Positions 23,417 through 34,457 of a DNA stretch of 64,000 nucleotides are shown in pieces; positions within the stretch are counted from its first letter, which is position 1, and every line of letters begins with the position of its first letter. The notes under the pieces were generated by a model. It searched no databases, had not been told where the DNA came from, and saw only the letters and a program-made list of their open reading frames with translations. The translations under genes and the position numbers were made by a program. The stretch lies in NCBI GenBank assembly GCA_025531455.1, contig JAMYHL010000001.1, positions 1,364,001-1,428,000 of the forward strand, given 5' to 3'. The stretch comes from Apiotrichum sp. Y4204. Its lineage: Eukaryota; Basidiomycota; Tremellomycetes; Trichosporonales; Trichosporonaceae.

Positions 23417-26015
23417 ATGGAACCTGGCCAGCAGAGTGTCTGAAAGAAGCAAATGGTTGATGATAAAACAAAGAAGCAAAAAGTAGCAAGAAGAACGTGA
23501 ATGCACCCATGAGATGCTGCCCGCTTGGAGAATTAGAGATGGAGACCCCACGCACTTTGACCCATCGACCCCGAGGTCCCCCGCGGCGGCGCTCGCCGCA
23601 GCAACAACACACTTGGACCGACACGACATCAAAGACGTCTCGTCTCGCGGTCTCGTCTCGCATCGGCGGACGCCACTCGCCACTCACCACTCGCCACTCG
23701 GTGCCTCCGAGCCAGTGTGCAGATACGCCAAGCCGGACGGAACATGGAACATGGAACGGATCCGAGAATTGGGAGATTGCGTATCGTCGACGAGAAGAGT
23801 AAGATCTAAGTTTCTAAGAGTATGTCGCCGATCGCGTGGGAAGGCGTTCGGTGCGGTCCTCGATGTGCTGCTCGTGCTCCTCGGCTCCTGCGGTCCCCCG
23901 CCTGTCCCGCCTGTTCCGCGGCACCCGCCGATCGACCCGGAATCCCAGGATACCAGGATGTATTCTTGGTATTCTTGGAGTTTGGAGTTTGGATGACGAC
24001 CGAGCGGCCGAGGAACGAGGAACGCATGATGATGCCCACAAGCTCACGATGATGATGATGCCTTGTGAATCTGCGCGCCTCTGCCGAGGTATACGATGCG
24101 CGAAGCGCGTGCTGCACGGAATGGAGCGTCGTCTCGCTAGACATGGCGGCATGGAGGTGACATGGACTGGCCGCATGGTCGTCATCTATAGAGCATCACA
24201 GATATCACAGCACAGCAGCACGACAGCACGGTTCTTCTGCCGGTGTTCCCGGTCTTGATGGCTGCTTGTGGCGCGTAGCTCGCTATCACTTGGGGTGTCA
24301 CCGGGCAGCGCCGGTGGCCCTCGCACCTCCTCCGCGCGTCCTGTCCGTCTCCCTTGATCCTTGATCTCCCTTGATGCACTCCTCGCTGGTGGTTGGTTGC
24401 TGGCATTATTTACCTAGTTACCTTTTACCGACGGGTGTATTCCGTATTCCTCACTCTGTAATTGACTGTGCGGAGGCAGTGAGCGGCGAGACCGGCAGCG
24501 CTAGTGCTCATAGGCGCTCCGATAGCCAAGACACTGACTGGCCCGGAAATAAGCCAGGCAACTGCACGCAGGAGATAAGCCAATGAGGCCACGTCGTCCG
24601 CGCCACCGACAACGACAAGAGCAAGATCGGACACTCCGCGAGCTGTTAGATGCCAGCCTCGCCAATCACCCGCCGTAGGCGAGCAGGCTCCGTAGATAGC
24701 GAACGGGGCGACAGCCAACCAGCGGCCAGCGGCCAACCGTCGACGAGCGGCCAGGCGGGCAGCGGGCAATCGCGGCCAGCAATTCGGCCAGCATGCAGCC
24801 AGGCCGAGAGGCACAGATCCACAGAGGCACCAACCAGTACACAGTTTTCTGCACCCTGAAGCCATCTGCGACTCTGGTGCCTGCAAGCATCTGCGCTAGC
24901 CGACCGGAACCGACAGACGTCTACAGACCTACAGTACCGTGGTACAGTGGTGTGTGTGTGTGGATTGGGATGAGTCGAGTCGAGTCGAAATGTTGGATTA
25001 ATTTGCACTTCCCTGTGTCGCTGTCCCTGGCGACCCGCAAACAGCCTGTCAGAGCCAGAAGTAGATGGCACAACGCACAGCGCACAGCTTCGATTGCATC
25101 CCATCCCCAGACAGACAGAGTTGAAGAGTGGTCTGTGCAGTGCATCGACGCCAGAATGCTTCTGGCCGCCGGGTCGATCTGACGATCTGTCATACATCAT
25201 CGATCACACAGCGCGCAGCGTAGATGATCTGCACAACCTGCGTGTCTACCTCCTGCTTACCGAGATCGTCTCCTCCTCGTCGTTCAGAACGTCACGCTCC
25301 GTTAACCATCTGCTGTGGTTGACGGTGGTTGAGGTGTCGAGCTGTTTGGTTGGTTTGGGCTCGATGCTAGTCTTTCGGTGGTTTGTAAGCGGCACTGTAG
25401 AAAGGACCGGTTTATTTCAAATTTCTGTAACGGATTGATGCACTCTCAGGGGGAAAAGTAAGGGACTCCAATCCAGACAGCCAAAGGAGTCCCACAGACA
25501 GTGGGCAAGACCGGCAAAAGCCTTCCCTCTTCTGCCTTGCTTTGCTTCCTGCCCGCAGGCGGCGGAGACATTCAGGGACACGCTGTTCTGGCGGTGTTGA
25601 CATTTTCTCTGTGTGTCGTGTCTCTCCTCTTGTGCCTTTGTTCTTGGCCCTTCCCTCCTCCACCCACCTTCCCTCTTTCCCCACGTCCTCTGGCCCTCTG
25701 CCTTCCCCCACATTGTGGACTGCCTCGTCGCCCGTCTTCCCTCCTTGCTCCCTCTTCCTCCTCCTCCTCCCCCCGCCTGAATCGTTTATTATATTCCACT
25801 CCCATTTTTCATCTCTTTTTCTCTTCCTCTCATTCCATCCCACTCCCAAACCAAACCAATCCATCCATACGAGCCATCAAAGTCTTTGTACTCCCCACTC
25901 TACCCCCTTTGCTCCCCATCGCTGTGAACAGCGACACTCTGCCTCTGGCATTGACCCCTGCGAACCCCCCTCGTGTCTGATTCTCTTAACTCTGCCTATT
26001 CCTCTATTGTTCACA
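23417..26015. other. 2.6 kb intergenic region
   Basis: No gene supported. Contains CCACTCG-type short repeats near 23669-23700 and GGCCAGC-rich degenerate repeats at 24715-24800 that create a spurious Ala/Arg-rich minus-strand frame. 25600-25870 is strongly C/T-rich, the likely leader of the downstream gene. Confidence 0.5.
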
Positions 26016-27695
26016 ATGTTCTTCACCGTACGTATCCCGTCGAGGCTGGACAAGGACAAGACGCGCTCCTTCTTGGTCCCAACGACCTGCGCGTCGCTGT
26101 CTTGTCTGCCACCACCACCTTATCATTCACTAACCCCTCTAGGCCTAAATTCCCTTCCCCAACAGGAAGCCCATCGTCCACCCAGACGATTTTTTAGTAC
26201 AACATCCACCCCCCATAAGTCTTTGATCGAACCCTCCCCGGTTCCAGAATCTGCCCATCATGGCGTCCTTCACCACCTTCCCCCAAGCAACCTCCGTGTC
26301 CACGAACGTGAACACCACATCGAACAGCCCCTCCAACCCGTGTCAAGCGCAAGCTCGGGAAACATCGCGAACACCCCGATAATTGAATACACCGAGCCCA
26401 CGGGCATATCTGGTTCAACAACAAACGTGACTCTTGCACCCAGTCCGAGCTTTAGCTCCAAGATCAGCGCAACGCCGCTCGAGAACGAAATTCACATTCC
26501 GATTCTCCCAACAACTACCCCCATCAACCCAACAAACATGAACGTCGAAGACCTCTTCTCGTCCGCCCTCCCCAGCTTCGACTGGGACCAGTTCCTTGTC
26601 GGTGACGCCGACCGCGCCGCGGTCGAGGCGGTCACTGCCATTGAAAAGGATGACGTCCCGTCGCAGGTTAACACCCCTGCTTCGGAGGCTTCCTCCACCG
26701 AGTCGGAACAGAGCGCTACCCTTGACGTCGGCGACATCTTCAACTTCGACCTCGACTCTCTCCCCGCCGCCCCCGGCATCACCCACGACCCCTCCCACCT
26801 CCTCTCCTCGTTCTCTACCCCCGCCGTTCCCGAGGCTTCTCTCCCTACCGACATGCTGAACAACTTTGGCGGCTCCAACTTCGGTGCCGACCTCAGCAGC
26901 CTGGCCGCCCTCAACAACGAGCTCCAGCTCGGTAGCCTCCTCGAACAGCTTACCTCTGCTACCCCGGCCGTCGCCCCGACCCCTGCTGCCGCTACCCCCA
27001 ACCTCCCCGAGGCTTACGCTGCGCTCGGCTGGCCCCTCTCGGGCAAGACCGCATCGCCTGCGCTCACCTCGGTGGACATGAAGCGCAAGGGTTCTGACTC
27101 GTCGGACGACACTCCTCCCGCCAAACGCCCCCGTGGCCGTCCCCCCTCGACCACGCCCGTTGCCAAGCGCCCTTACCGTCGCCAGTCGAAGAACGGCCTG
27201 AGCCTGTCTCAGCTCGCTGCGGCTGCTGCGTCCGGCAAGGCCGTCGTGGTCAAGACGGAGGAGAACACCCCTCTTCCCGAAGAGGACGAGGTTGAGGCTG
27301 CCACCCCTGTGCGCCTCACCTCGACTGGAAAGCCCTCTACTGCTCGTCCCAAGGCTGTCGTCCCCGAAAAGTACATGAAGAACGGCGAGGCTCAGGCCAT
27401 TACCGGCATGGACACTGAGCAGATCCTCTCTTTCCCGAACTGGGCTGCTCTCATGGAGTGCGTCGACGACGCTCACCGTGCTGGTGCCGAGGTCTTTGGC
27501 AAGATGATCACCGAGAACCGTGACAAGGCCAAGTGGGCTGCCAAGAAGTCCCGCGACGAGCGCAAGGCCAAGGTCGAGTCGCTCGAAGGTCAGGTCGACG
27601 AGCTCCAGAGCAAGATTGCGGAAATGCGCGGTCTCCTTTTGGGTCTCGTTGGCCGTGGACTGGTCCCCCTCTCCGAGGTCGAGTCGTTTATTTAG
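26016..27695 (+). CDS. Putative bZIP-like transcription factor with AT-hook
   Basis: The frame is open to the stop at 27695. The C-terminal end has a basic stretch WAAKKSRDERKAKVE followed by heptads with L, L, M, L (SLEGQVDELQSKIAEMRGLL), a short leucine zipper. The Asn expected three residues before the AA of bZIP basic regions is replaced by Ala. An AT-hook core KRPRGRPPS lies about 160 residues before the zipper, followed by KRPYRRQSKNG. The acidic, Ser/Pro-rich middle (VEDLFSSALPSFDWDQF) could activate transcription. The start is uncertain: ATG 26016 is followed four codons later by a GTACGT donor-like site, and 26537 (MNVEDLF) is a good alternative. The DNA target cannot be told. Confidence 0.65.
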   Translation: MFFTVRIPSRLDKDKTRSFLVPTTCASLSCLPPPPYHSLTPLGLNSLPQQEAHRPPRRFFSTTSTPHKSLIEPSPVPESAHHGVLHHLPPSNLRVHEREHHIEQPLQPVSSASSGNIANTPIIEYTEPTGISGSTTNVTLAPSPSFSSKISATPLENEIHIPILPTTTPINPTNMNVEDLFSSALPSFDWDQFLVGDADRAAVEAVTAIEKDDVPSQVNTPASEASSTESEQSATLDVGDIFNFDLDSLPAAPGITHDPSHLLSSFSTPAVPEASLPTDMLNNFGGSNFGADLSSLAALNNELQLGSLLEQLTSATPAVAPTPAAATPNLPEAYAALGWPLSGKTASPALTSVDMKRKGSDSSDDTPPAKRPRGRPPSTTPVAKRPYRRQSKNGLSLSQLAAAAASGKAVVVKTEENTPLPEEDEVEAATPVRLTSTGKPSTARPKAVVPEKYMKNGEAQAITGMDTEQILSFPNWAALMECVDDAHRAGAEVFGKMITENRDKAKWAAKKSRDERKAKVESLEGQVDELQSKIAEMRGLLLGLVGRGLVPLSEVESFI

Positions 27696-28533
27696 CCGTC
27701 GTTAAGAATCTGGTCGCCCTCTCTCCCTCTCTCTGCTGGTCCCCCTGTCTCTTACGAGCAGGGCGCGTGACGCCAGTAGTTTTCGACATCCGCGTTGGGT
27801 TGTCACCAAGGTCGGCGCCCCACATGTGATCTCGCATCGTGGTGGCGCCCGCGTCGAACATGCCTCAGTCCCCGTGCTTAGTTGGCATCGGCGCCCCAAG
27901 TCGAGATGTGCTCGATGCCATCTCACCCTTTCGTTATTCTCCCTCTTTAGTATTTTCGTTTCGCTCCTTAGTTTATCTCCCCCCAGGCCCCTCCCCCCAA
28001 AAAGCCCTATGTGGCCGGACTCTTGTGTCCCTTCTGGCCTGGTGACAGTACATGATAATGATGAACAGTGTCCGAGTGACTGGTTGAGCGACTTTGGTGC
28101 CTCGGGATGAAGCGAAAGGTGGAGTTGTTGATAGCATCCGGATATGCGGTTGTCAGTTTGTGGCGGTGATTGCCGATAACCGAATGGAATCTGGGATCGG
28201 GGATCTGGATCCACAGTCTCTGCGACGGTGATGCCCGAGATTGACCTGGTTCTCACGGTCGTGTGGTCAGCTGAGTCCCACTCTCTCACTCTGCACACTG
28301 TCGCTTGGTACGTCATGAAATGAAGGCATTGACAAGCAAGCTCTAGGCTCTGCCGGCTCTGGCCATGCCGCTCTGAGCACTCGCACACTCCGGTCGGAGA
28401 CTCGCAAGCCTCGCACGCAAGCGATAAGTTGTCGCCATCATCTCGCGCAACATCTCTCCTCATCCTCCCCCATCAACTTCCATCTTGCACAAACACACCG
28501 CCCACCCTGTCGTATCTCGCCCCCAGACCAACA
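27696..28533. other. Intergenic spacer
   Basis: About 840 bp, no gene supported. C/T-rich stretches occur near 27715-27755 and 27930-28000. Confidence 0.5.
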
Positions 28534-30264
28534 ATGACTCGGGGCAAGGACGTCCCTCCTCCACCCCCGGACGAGGTCCCACCAGCCAACACATGGGCCA
28601 TCTGGGCTCCGCTGACGGACGCCGGCGAGGCGCTGTACAACCTCGCTGCGGCGGCCGTGTGTCCCGATCCGCCACGAGCAGAGCCAGCTCACCAAGCGCA
28701 GCAAGCACAGGTAGCACAGCGAGCACAGGTAGCACAAACCACCAACACCGTATCCAAGCCGCGAGACTCGTCGCCACCGAGCACCCCCCAGGCCCCGCCG
28801 CGCCCACCCTCCCCGGCCCTCCCCCCAAGTATGGCGAGTATCGCCGCGACGCACCCGTACAGCACGGCGTTCCTCCTCGGCGCCGCCGTCTCCGCATCAG
28901 TCCTGGCCGGGGCAGCAGCCGCAAAGGTTGCTCTCCGCGTGCCTCCCGGAAACGGAGCGGCAGTGGCGGGGGCAGGGGCGGCGGGGGCGGCGGGGGCTCG
29001 CGCCGCGCGGCCGCGGGACTCGGAGACGCTCGCGCGGCTCGACGCGCTCGCCCGCGAACTGCACGCCCAGCGGGCGGGGATCGAGGCGATCCCGCGCCTC
29101 GAGGCCCGGCTTGCGGGCTTTGAACCCGGGTTCAAGGAGAGGATGGAGCGGCTGCAGGCTGCGCAGGCGGAAGGGCAGAGGGAGGGGCACAAGGCGCTGG
29201 CGGCGCAGATGGGCGCGATCCGCGAGGTGCGTGGCCTGGGTTGTGGTTTTGGCGGCGCTGATGATAGCTTGATAAGCGGATGGGCGAGCTGGCGGGTATG
29301 GTCAGGGCGATGCGGGAGCCGGTGAGTTCCAGTTTTGGTTGCCGGTTGCCGGTTGCTTGGAAGAACGGCTGATGGGAGACACCGATGCCGGAGCTCGGGA
29401 CACTGCGGGCCGACGTGGGCGCGGCGATGGCACACCTCGAGGCGTTGCGGGGTGAGCTGTCCGCGCTGAGTAGCCACTTTGCGCCTGCCCGTGCGGAGAT
29501 GAAGAAGGCGGAGGAGAAGGAGGAAGCGAAGAGGGAGGAGCATCAGAGCATCAACGACCTCGCGACTGAGGGCTTGGCGGGGGTGCGGAGTGCGCTGGCG
29601 GGGGACTTTAAGCCTGATGGCGGGAGTGCGGCGTCCCAGGCGTCCCAGGCGTCCCAGGCGTCCCCGGTGTCCCCTGATGCATCTACGAAGCCGGCCGAGG
29701 CAGCCAAAAACGCCAAAGCATCCGCCGAGACATCGTTCGCGCGAGCCGCACCTCAGGTATCCACGCAAGACAAGGTCGAACCCGCCGCCGAGCGCACAAC
29801 CTCCTCTCCGGCCGAACCCTCCCGCTCATCATCTACGGCATTCCTAGAGGAGGACACCACCGCCACCTCCCCCTCGCAGGCCGGGTCGCGGGTCCACTCA
29901 CCAACCGCCGGCGGAAGGCCGGTGGCGCACCTCGGGGTGAACGACAGCGGCGAGTGGCGGTTCCGCCTGCGTGTGCGGCGCCCGAAGCGCCCGCACGACG
30001 GCGGGCTGCGTGTCGAGCAGATGGACGTTATTCTCTGCCGCGCGCAGAGGGCCGAGTGTCCGGGGTGGTACGAGAGGTGAGGCCACAAACGATTATAGTT
30101 TGGCTGACGGCAGGAGCGCGACATACACTGTCGGACCACTCACGGCGACGGTGCTCGTTGCGGGGGACGGGGACGTGGATATGATCATGCTCGACGAGGC
30201 GTGGTGGCGCGCATGCCGCGAAGGTGATGTCTACACCATCCGCGAGCGGGCGGGCGATGCGTGA
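28534..30264 (+). CDS. Hypothetical membrane protein with coiled coil
   Basis: No family recognised. The ATG at 28534 (ACAATGA context) gives a Pro/Gln-rich N-terminus. An Ala-rich hydrophobic segment follows at about residues 111-133 (STAFLLGAAVSASVLAGAAA), then a long helical region rich in Ala/Arg/Glu (ARLDALARELHAQ, FKERMERLQAAQAEGQREG) that looks coiled-coil. A Ser/Ala linker includes SQASQASQASP. The C-terminal globular part (VAHLGVNDSGEWRFRLRVRR, DVILCRAQRAECPGWYER, then MIMLDEAWWRACREGDVYTI) is compact and probably folded. Exons are joined by short introns; the last ends CTGACGGCAG at 30104-30113 and restores YERSATYTVG. One-pass topology with a folded C-terminus is inferred. Confidence 0.7.
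29637..29675 (+). repeat. 9-nt tandem repeat (GTCCCAGGC-type) inside coding sequence
   Basis: Three to four units encode the SQASQASQASP linker of the gene at 28534-30264. The frame is preserved. Confidence 0.65.
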
Positions 30265-31049
30265 TGGATCTTGAGATCAGGCCGAGATCTGAGGGGTGGT
30301 ATATGAGGATCAAGAAATCATGATGGTCGTCGATAGTAGGAAGATCAAGGTTAGTAAAGTGGGAAAGATCAGTAGTGTCACGAGGCTGGGGTTATGTATG
30401 CTATCGCTCCTCATGCTCAGTAATGCTGAATGTTGTGACTGTCGAGTAGATATGGATACGGGAGAGCGACGGACGAGATTGCGAGATATGGACTCGTTCA
30501 GAATCTCGCAATCTCGCCCGCTCGCTTCGGCTCGGTTCACCGTGGCGGCTAGTTATCTGAGTCGAATCACGTTGCGCCATCCGCCTGCCATACAGGGCCT
30601 CCACACCTCCACCCACCGCCGGGTCCGTGGGGTCCCAGATTTCTGTCCGGATGCGATATGTGCATGTCCTGCTTGCAGTTTGTGTACAGAAAGAGATGCA
30701 TGCGTCAGTACTGGGGGTTCTGGGGGATGTGCTTCGATTCCCGCTGTTCGTGATGTCTGTCTGTCCAGTTGCCCGAACATGTGCCACGCTGCCCGCTTTG
30801 CGCGCTTTGCCCGCTGCATCCCAAGGATTCCAGCACCCCCCAGGACACACTCCACCTCATAATCTCGGATCCGAAAGTCTCGGCACCGCGGCACCGGCAC
30901 CGGCGCTCGCCGGCACATCACACACCGACTTCTATTGTCCAACCTATGATGCGTTGCGCTCATAACCCAGACTCCCCAGACTCCCCAGGTCTCCACGACC
31001 CACATCCCACACATCCGTCCTCACACACACGATACGATACGATATCGCA
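30265..31049. other. Intergenic spacer
   Basis: About 785 bp with no supported gene. ACGATACGATACGATATCGC, just before the NGL2 start, is a short direct repeat. Confidence 0.5.
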
Positions 31050-32698
31050 ATGCCCCTCCCCGCAAACGTGCACCTCACCCCGGCGCAGCTCGCGAAGCAG
31101 GCAGAACGCAAGGCGGCAAAGCTCGCGCGCCGCGCAGCAGCTGCGGCGGGGAACACGCCCGAGGCGGCCGCCGAGGCCGAGCGCCGGAGGATCGTGGACC
31201 GGAAATGGGTGCAGATCAGGAGTGGGGAGGGAAAACAGAAAGCGCGGGTGGTTACTTGGAATGTGAGTGTGCGGGTGTGTGGTGCTGTACTGACGGCAGA
31301 TGCTGGCGCAGACGCTCGTGCGTGAGTATCTGCAAGAGTGTGGAACTCGAGCGATCTAACTGTATCCCAGGCCGCGACCTCTTTCCCGGCTCAAATTGCC
31401 TGCGGTGGGGCGAGCGCCGCCCGCTCCTCCAGGCGCAGATGGTCGCGCTGGCGGACGCGGACGTCATCTGTCTCCAAGTACGTCTACTCCCAATCCCGAC
31501 TAATACCAGGAATGCGACAGGCTCGACGACATGCTCTCCTCTGTACCCGACCACACGCCAGTCACGACCCGCGGGCCCGGGAAGCTGCACGGCCTCGTGG
31601 TGCTGTACCGTTCCGCGAGGTTTACTGTGCGCGCGCAGCGCGCGCTGCCCCTCGATGACGAGCTGTTGACGCCGGACGCGGAGGGGGACGTGGCGCGCCG
31701 CGGGGTGTCCCGCCAAACGCGGAATATGGGACTCATTGTCGCATTGGAGGAAAAAGAAGGGCAGGGACTGATTGTCGTCACTACCCACCTGTGAGTCTGA
31801 GGTCTGGGGATGCTGGCTGACGCGCCAGCTTCTGGCACCCCAAGTTTATGTATGAGCGCACGCGGCAGGTCATTGTGCTTCTCCGTGCGGTGCGCAAGCT
31901 GCAGACCGAGAATGGGCTCGGGAACTGGCCAATCGTCTTTGCTGGAGGTGCGTGCGCGTCGCAGCTAGCTTTGGCTGCCATTTTTGCTCATCTCCCAGAC
32001 CTCAACACGGAACCAGACGAGAGCACGTACCAGATGCTCGTCGCCCCGGACGCGCCGCTGCACCCGCATCTGGTGGGCACATTTAACGCCTCGCGGCTGG
32101 TACATAACAATGTGGCAAACGTGGGGCGTACGCCGGCACCGACGCCGGCCGAGACGCCGGGCGTGTCCGCGCCCGTCTCGCAGAACGCCGGCGGGGCCGC
32201 GACGCCCGTCCCGCCTCCTGAAGAGGAGGATGAAGAGGACGAGGGAGACGACAAGGACGACAAGGACGAGCGGAGCATTGCCCACACGCGCGACCCCACG
32301 CCGGGGGACGGGATCCGCACTCTTGACGAGATGCTCGCTGTCGGCCGCGAACTCCTTCCTGGGGGAGCAAGGAGCGCTTACGGGTCCGCAAAGTACTCTG
32401 GCGAGACATTCGCGACCCGTGGCGGATTCCCCGAGGGCGTCACGGGCGAAGGGGGCGGCGAGCCCGCGTATACATGCTTTACGCCAAAGTTCCACCTCAC
32501 TCTTGGTAAGTTGTTGCGCCCGAAGTTCGAGGCTGGCTGACCGCAGATTACCTCTTCCTCATCCCGTCTGGCGGGCCGCGGCCCGAATTCACGGCGCTGC
32601 TTGCGCCGCCGCCGACGGCCGCGCTCGGCGCCGGCCTCCCGATGAAGGGCATCTCCGCGAGCGACCACCTCCCGATCGGCTGCGACATTGTGTGGTAG
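31050..32698 (+). CDS. NGL2: Ngl2/Ccr4-type endonuclease/exonuclease/phosphatase-family RNA exonuclease
   Basis: ATG at 31050 begins a basic N-terminus (KQAERKAAKLARRAAAAAG). The EEP fold follows: RVVTWN-MLAQTLV, the metal-binding Glu region VICLQ-ECDRLDDM (joined over introns), NMGLIVALEE, VVTTHLFWHPKF, and WPIVFAGDLNTEPDESTY with the catalytic DLN. It closes with DYLFLI and ISASDHLPIGCDIVW-stop at 32698; SDHLP is the catalytic Asp-His. Yeast Ngl2 trims the 3' end of 5.8S rRNA, so a role in rRNA maturation is inferred. An acidic Pro-rich insertion (about 32115-32280) separates DLN and SDH regions. Six or more short introns, ending for example CTGACGGCAG (31290-31299) and CTGACCGCAG (32537-32546). 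Confidence 0.85.
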
Positions 32699-32859
32699 GC
32701 AGATGGACCAGAGCTGTGAGGCACTAGGATAAGGGGCTGCTCGGATCGCTCGCTTGGCGCCGCCACTGGCACCGGACGGAGCAACAACAACGTAGGAATA
32801 GGGAATACTAGAAGATAATGTCTAGAATGTTCGTAGAGCCCATGCACTCTATTGCCAAA

Positions 32860-33780
32860 CTATGGCTGCGCGTAGATGCCAATCTTGGACGTGCCCGCGC
32901 CCATGCGCACGAGGGACACGACCATCTCGAGCGCGCACTTGACTGGATCAAGCACGACCATGCCCGGGCGGCAGGCGCGGCGCACCGCGCCCTCGAGTCC
33001 GACCATGGCCGCACACCCGAGGATGATGACGTCGGCGCCGCGCTCGTCCTGCAGTTCCTCGGCGGCGGCGCACAGCCGCGCAAGCACCTGTTCCCTGGGA
33101 CGGGACTCGAGCTCGAGGACGGAAAACCCCGACGAAATCACCCCGGCCGCATTCAGTTTTGTGAGGCTCAACGCACTAATATCCCGCGCAAGGAGGGGGA
33201 CCCAGCGCGGCGACGAGGTGAGGATACCCACGCGGGAGCCGAGCGTCGACGCAAACAGCAGCGGCGCCTCGAGGATACCCACCACAGGGGCCGGGGAGAG
33301 CTCGCGCAGCGCCGCCGCGAGCGGATGTGCCGAAAAGCACGCGACCACAAACTGGGATCAGTACAGCTACTTTTGTATTCCACTTACCCCATCCCACTTG
33401 TCGACGTGGCCGCGCAGCTCGTGCAGACACGCCGCGGCGGACATTGCGCTGTCCGCCGCGCCCTCTATTGATGCGGGCGCGCTCGCCGCTGGCGCAGAGT
33501 AAAAGTCGAGCTCGACATATGGGCAGCGCACCGCGCCGTGCATCGCTTCGGTGAAGGCCTGCCGTCAGCTTGTCATGATGGGTATGAGCGACGGGGTTTG
33601 CGTATGCGGGCATTCCCTGCCGGCCTCGGACCTTGAATCTGGCGCCTCGAGCCTCGAGCCTCCACAGCTTATCCCGCCTAGACCTTTGGCGTCTGTCGCT
33701 GGACTCACCTCTGTCGCGTTCGGGTTGATGATGAGCACGCGCGGACGCTTGGCCGGGTCCGGCGAGAGGATGAACGGCAT
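32860..33780 (-). CDS. DCG1: Asp/Glu/hydantoin racemase family protein, Dcg1-like
   Basis: The start at 33780 gives MPFILSPD and then the family strand RVLIINPNATE. After an intron ending CTGACGGCAG (33568-33559) follow AFTEAMHGAVRC and GFVVACFSAHPL (first catalytic Cys), ILEAPLLFASTLGSRVGILT, and DVIILGCAAMVGL (second catalytic Cys). It ends KIGIYAQP-stop at 32860. The two-cysteine layout is that of cofactor-independent racemases; bacterial relatives racemise hydantoins or allantoin, and yeast DCG1 sits in the DAL allantoin cluster. Length about 250 residues is normal. Allantoin or a related ureide as substrate is an inference, strengthened by the divergent NCS1 permease. Confidence 0.88.
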
Positions 33781-34457
33781 CGCGATGGGGTATACACACG
33801 GACAAGCAACGACAGATATCAAGAATATCACAACCACTCTGTCATTCCACAATGCTATACTTCCTGGGCCCATCGCACGCGCCGGTATCTACAACCAAGT
33901 GCGGAATCCGGATACGCACCAACTGAGCGCAGTACGCAGTACGTCACTTGCAGAGGCGCGTTTGGCGCCTGCACGCGAGAGAGCCGAGGCTACGGCGGCT
34001 GGGTCCGGCACGTCCGCGGTCCTCCTGAGGCTTATCTGGCTCATCTCTGGGTAATCAGGAGAGAGGAACGGTGTCCTGTTGTGAGTGAAGCGAAATGTTC
34101 GAACGAGAACCACGCGGCCGGAGCGGTGGGACAGGACCGCTCATTACCGACCCAGGCCCGAATCTTCGATTTCGATTCCTATCTCCTATCTCCCCACTTA
34201 TCTCTCCACTCCGAGGCACCATTACACCGACGACCAATCCATGGACACCGAATGGGACTGGGGACTGACTACTGACTGCATGTGGAGATAAGCTGTACAG
34301 CTCGCGGTGTGGTCCTCGCCGTTAGAGGTAACCGTTGGACTGGTTAGAGTTGCACTCGTCGCGAGGTCTGAGATAACGAACATGATGATCACGCGATATG
34401 ACACGGCGCATAAATACAGTGATAACACTCACGCACCCACCCAATTCACCACCCACC
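33781..34457. promoter_or_regulatory. Divergent promoter with a cluster of GATA-factor (HGATAR) sites
   Basis: HGATAR matches on either strand: 34032-34037, 34179-34184, 34186-34191, 34198-34203, 34286-34291, 34371-34376 and 34420-34425. An ATAAATA TATA-like element at 34410-34416 lies about 42 nt before the permease ATG. GATA factors mediate nitrogen catabolite control in fungi, so nitrogen regulation of both flanking genes is inferred. Confidence 0.6.

Noticed and set aside
24425..24886. 153-codon minus frame rich in Ala/Arg/Leu
   Set aside because: Arises from degenerate GGCCAGC repeats; no start context, splice or domain support.
25542..26015. N-terminal extension of the bZIP-like frame back to 25542
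   Set aside because: The region is C/T-rich leader-like sequence and translates to Pro/Ser/Leu low complexity; ATG 26016 or 26537 fits better.
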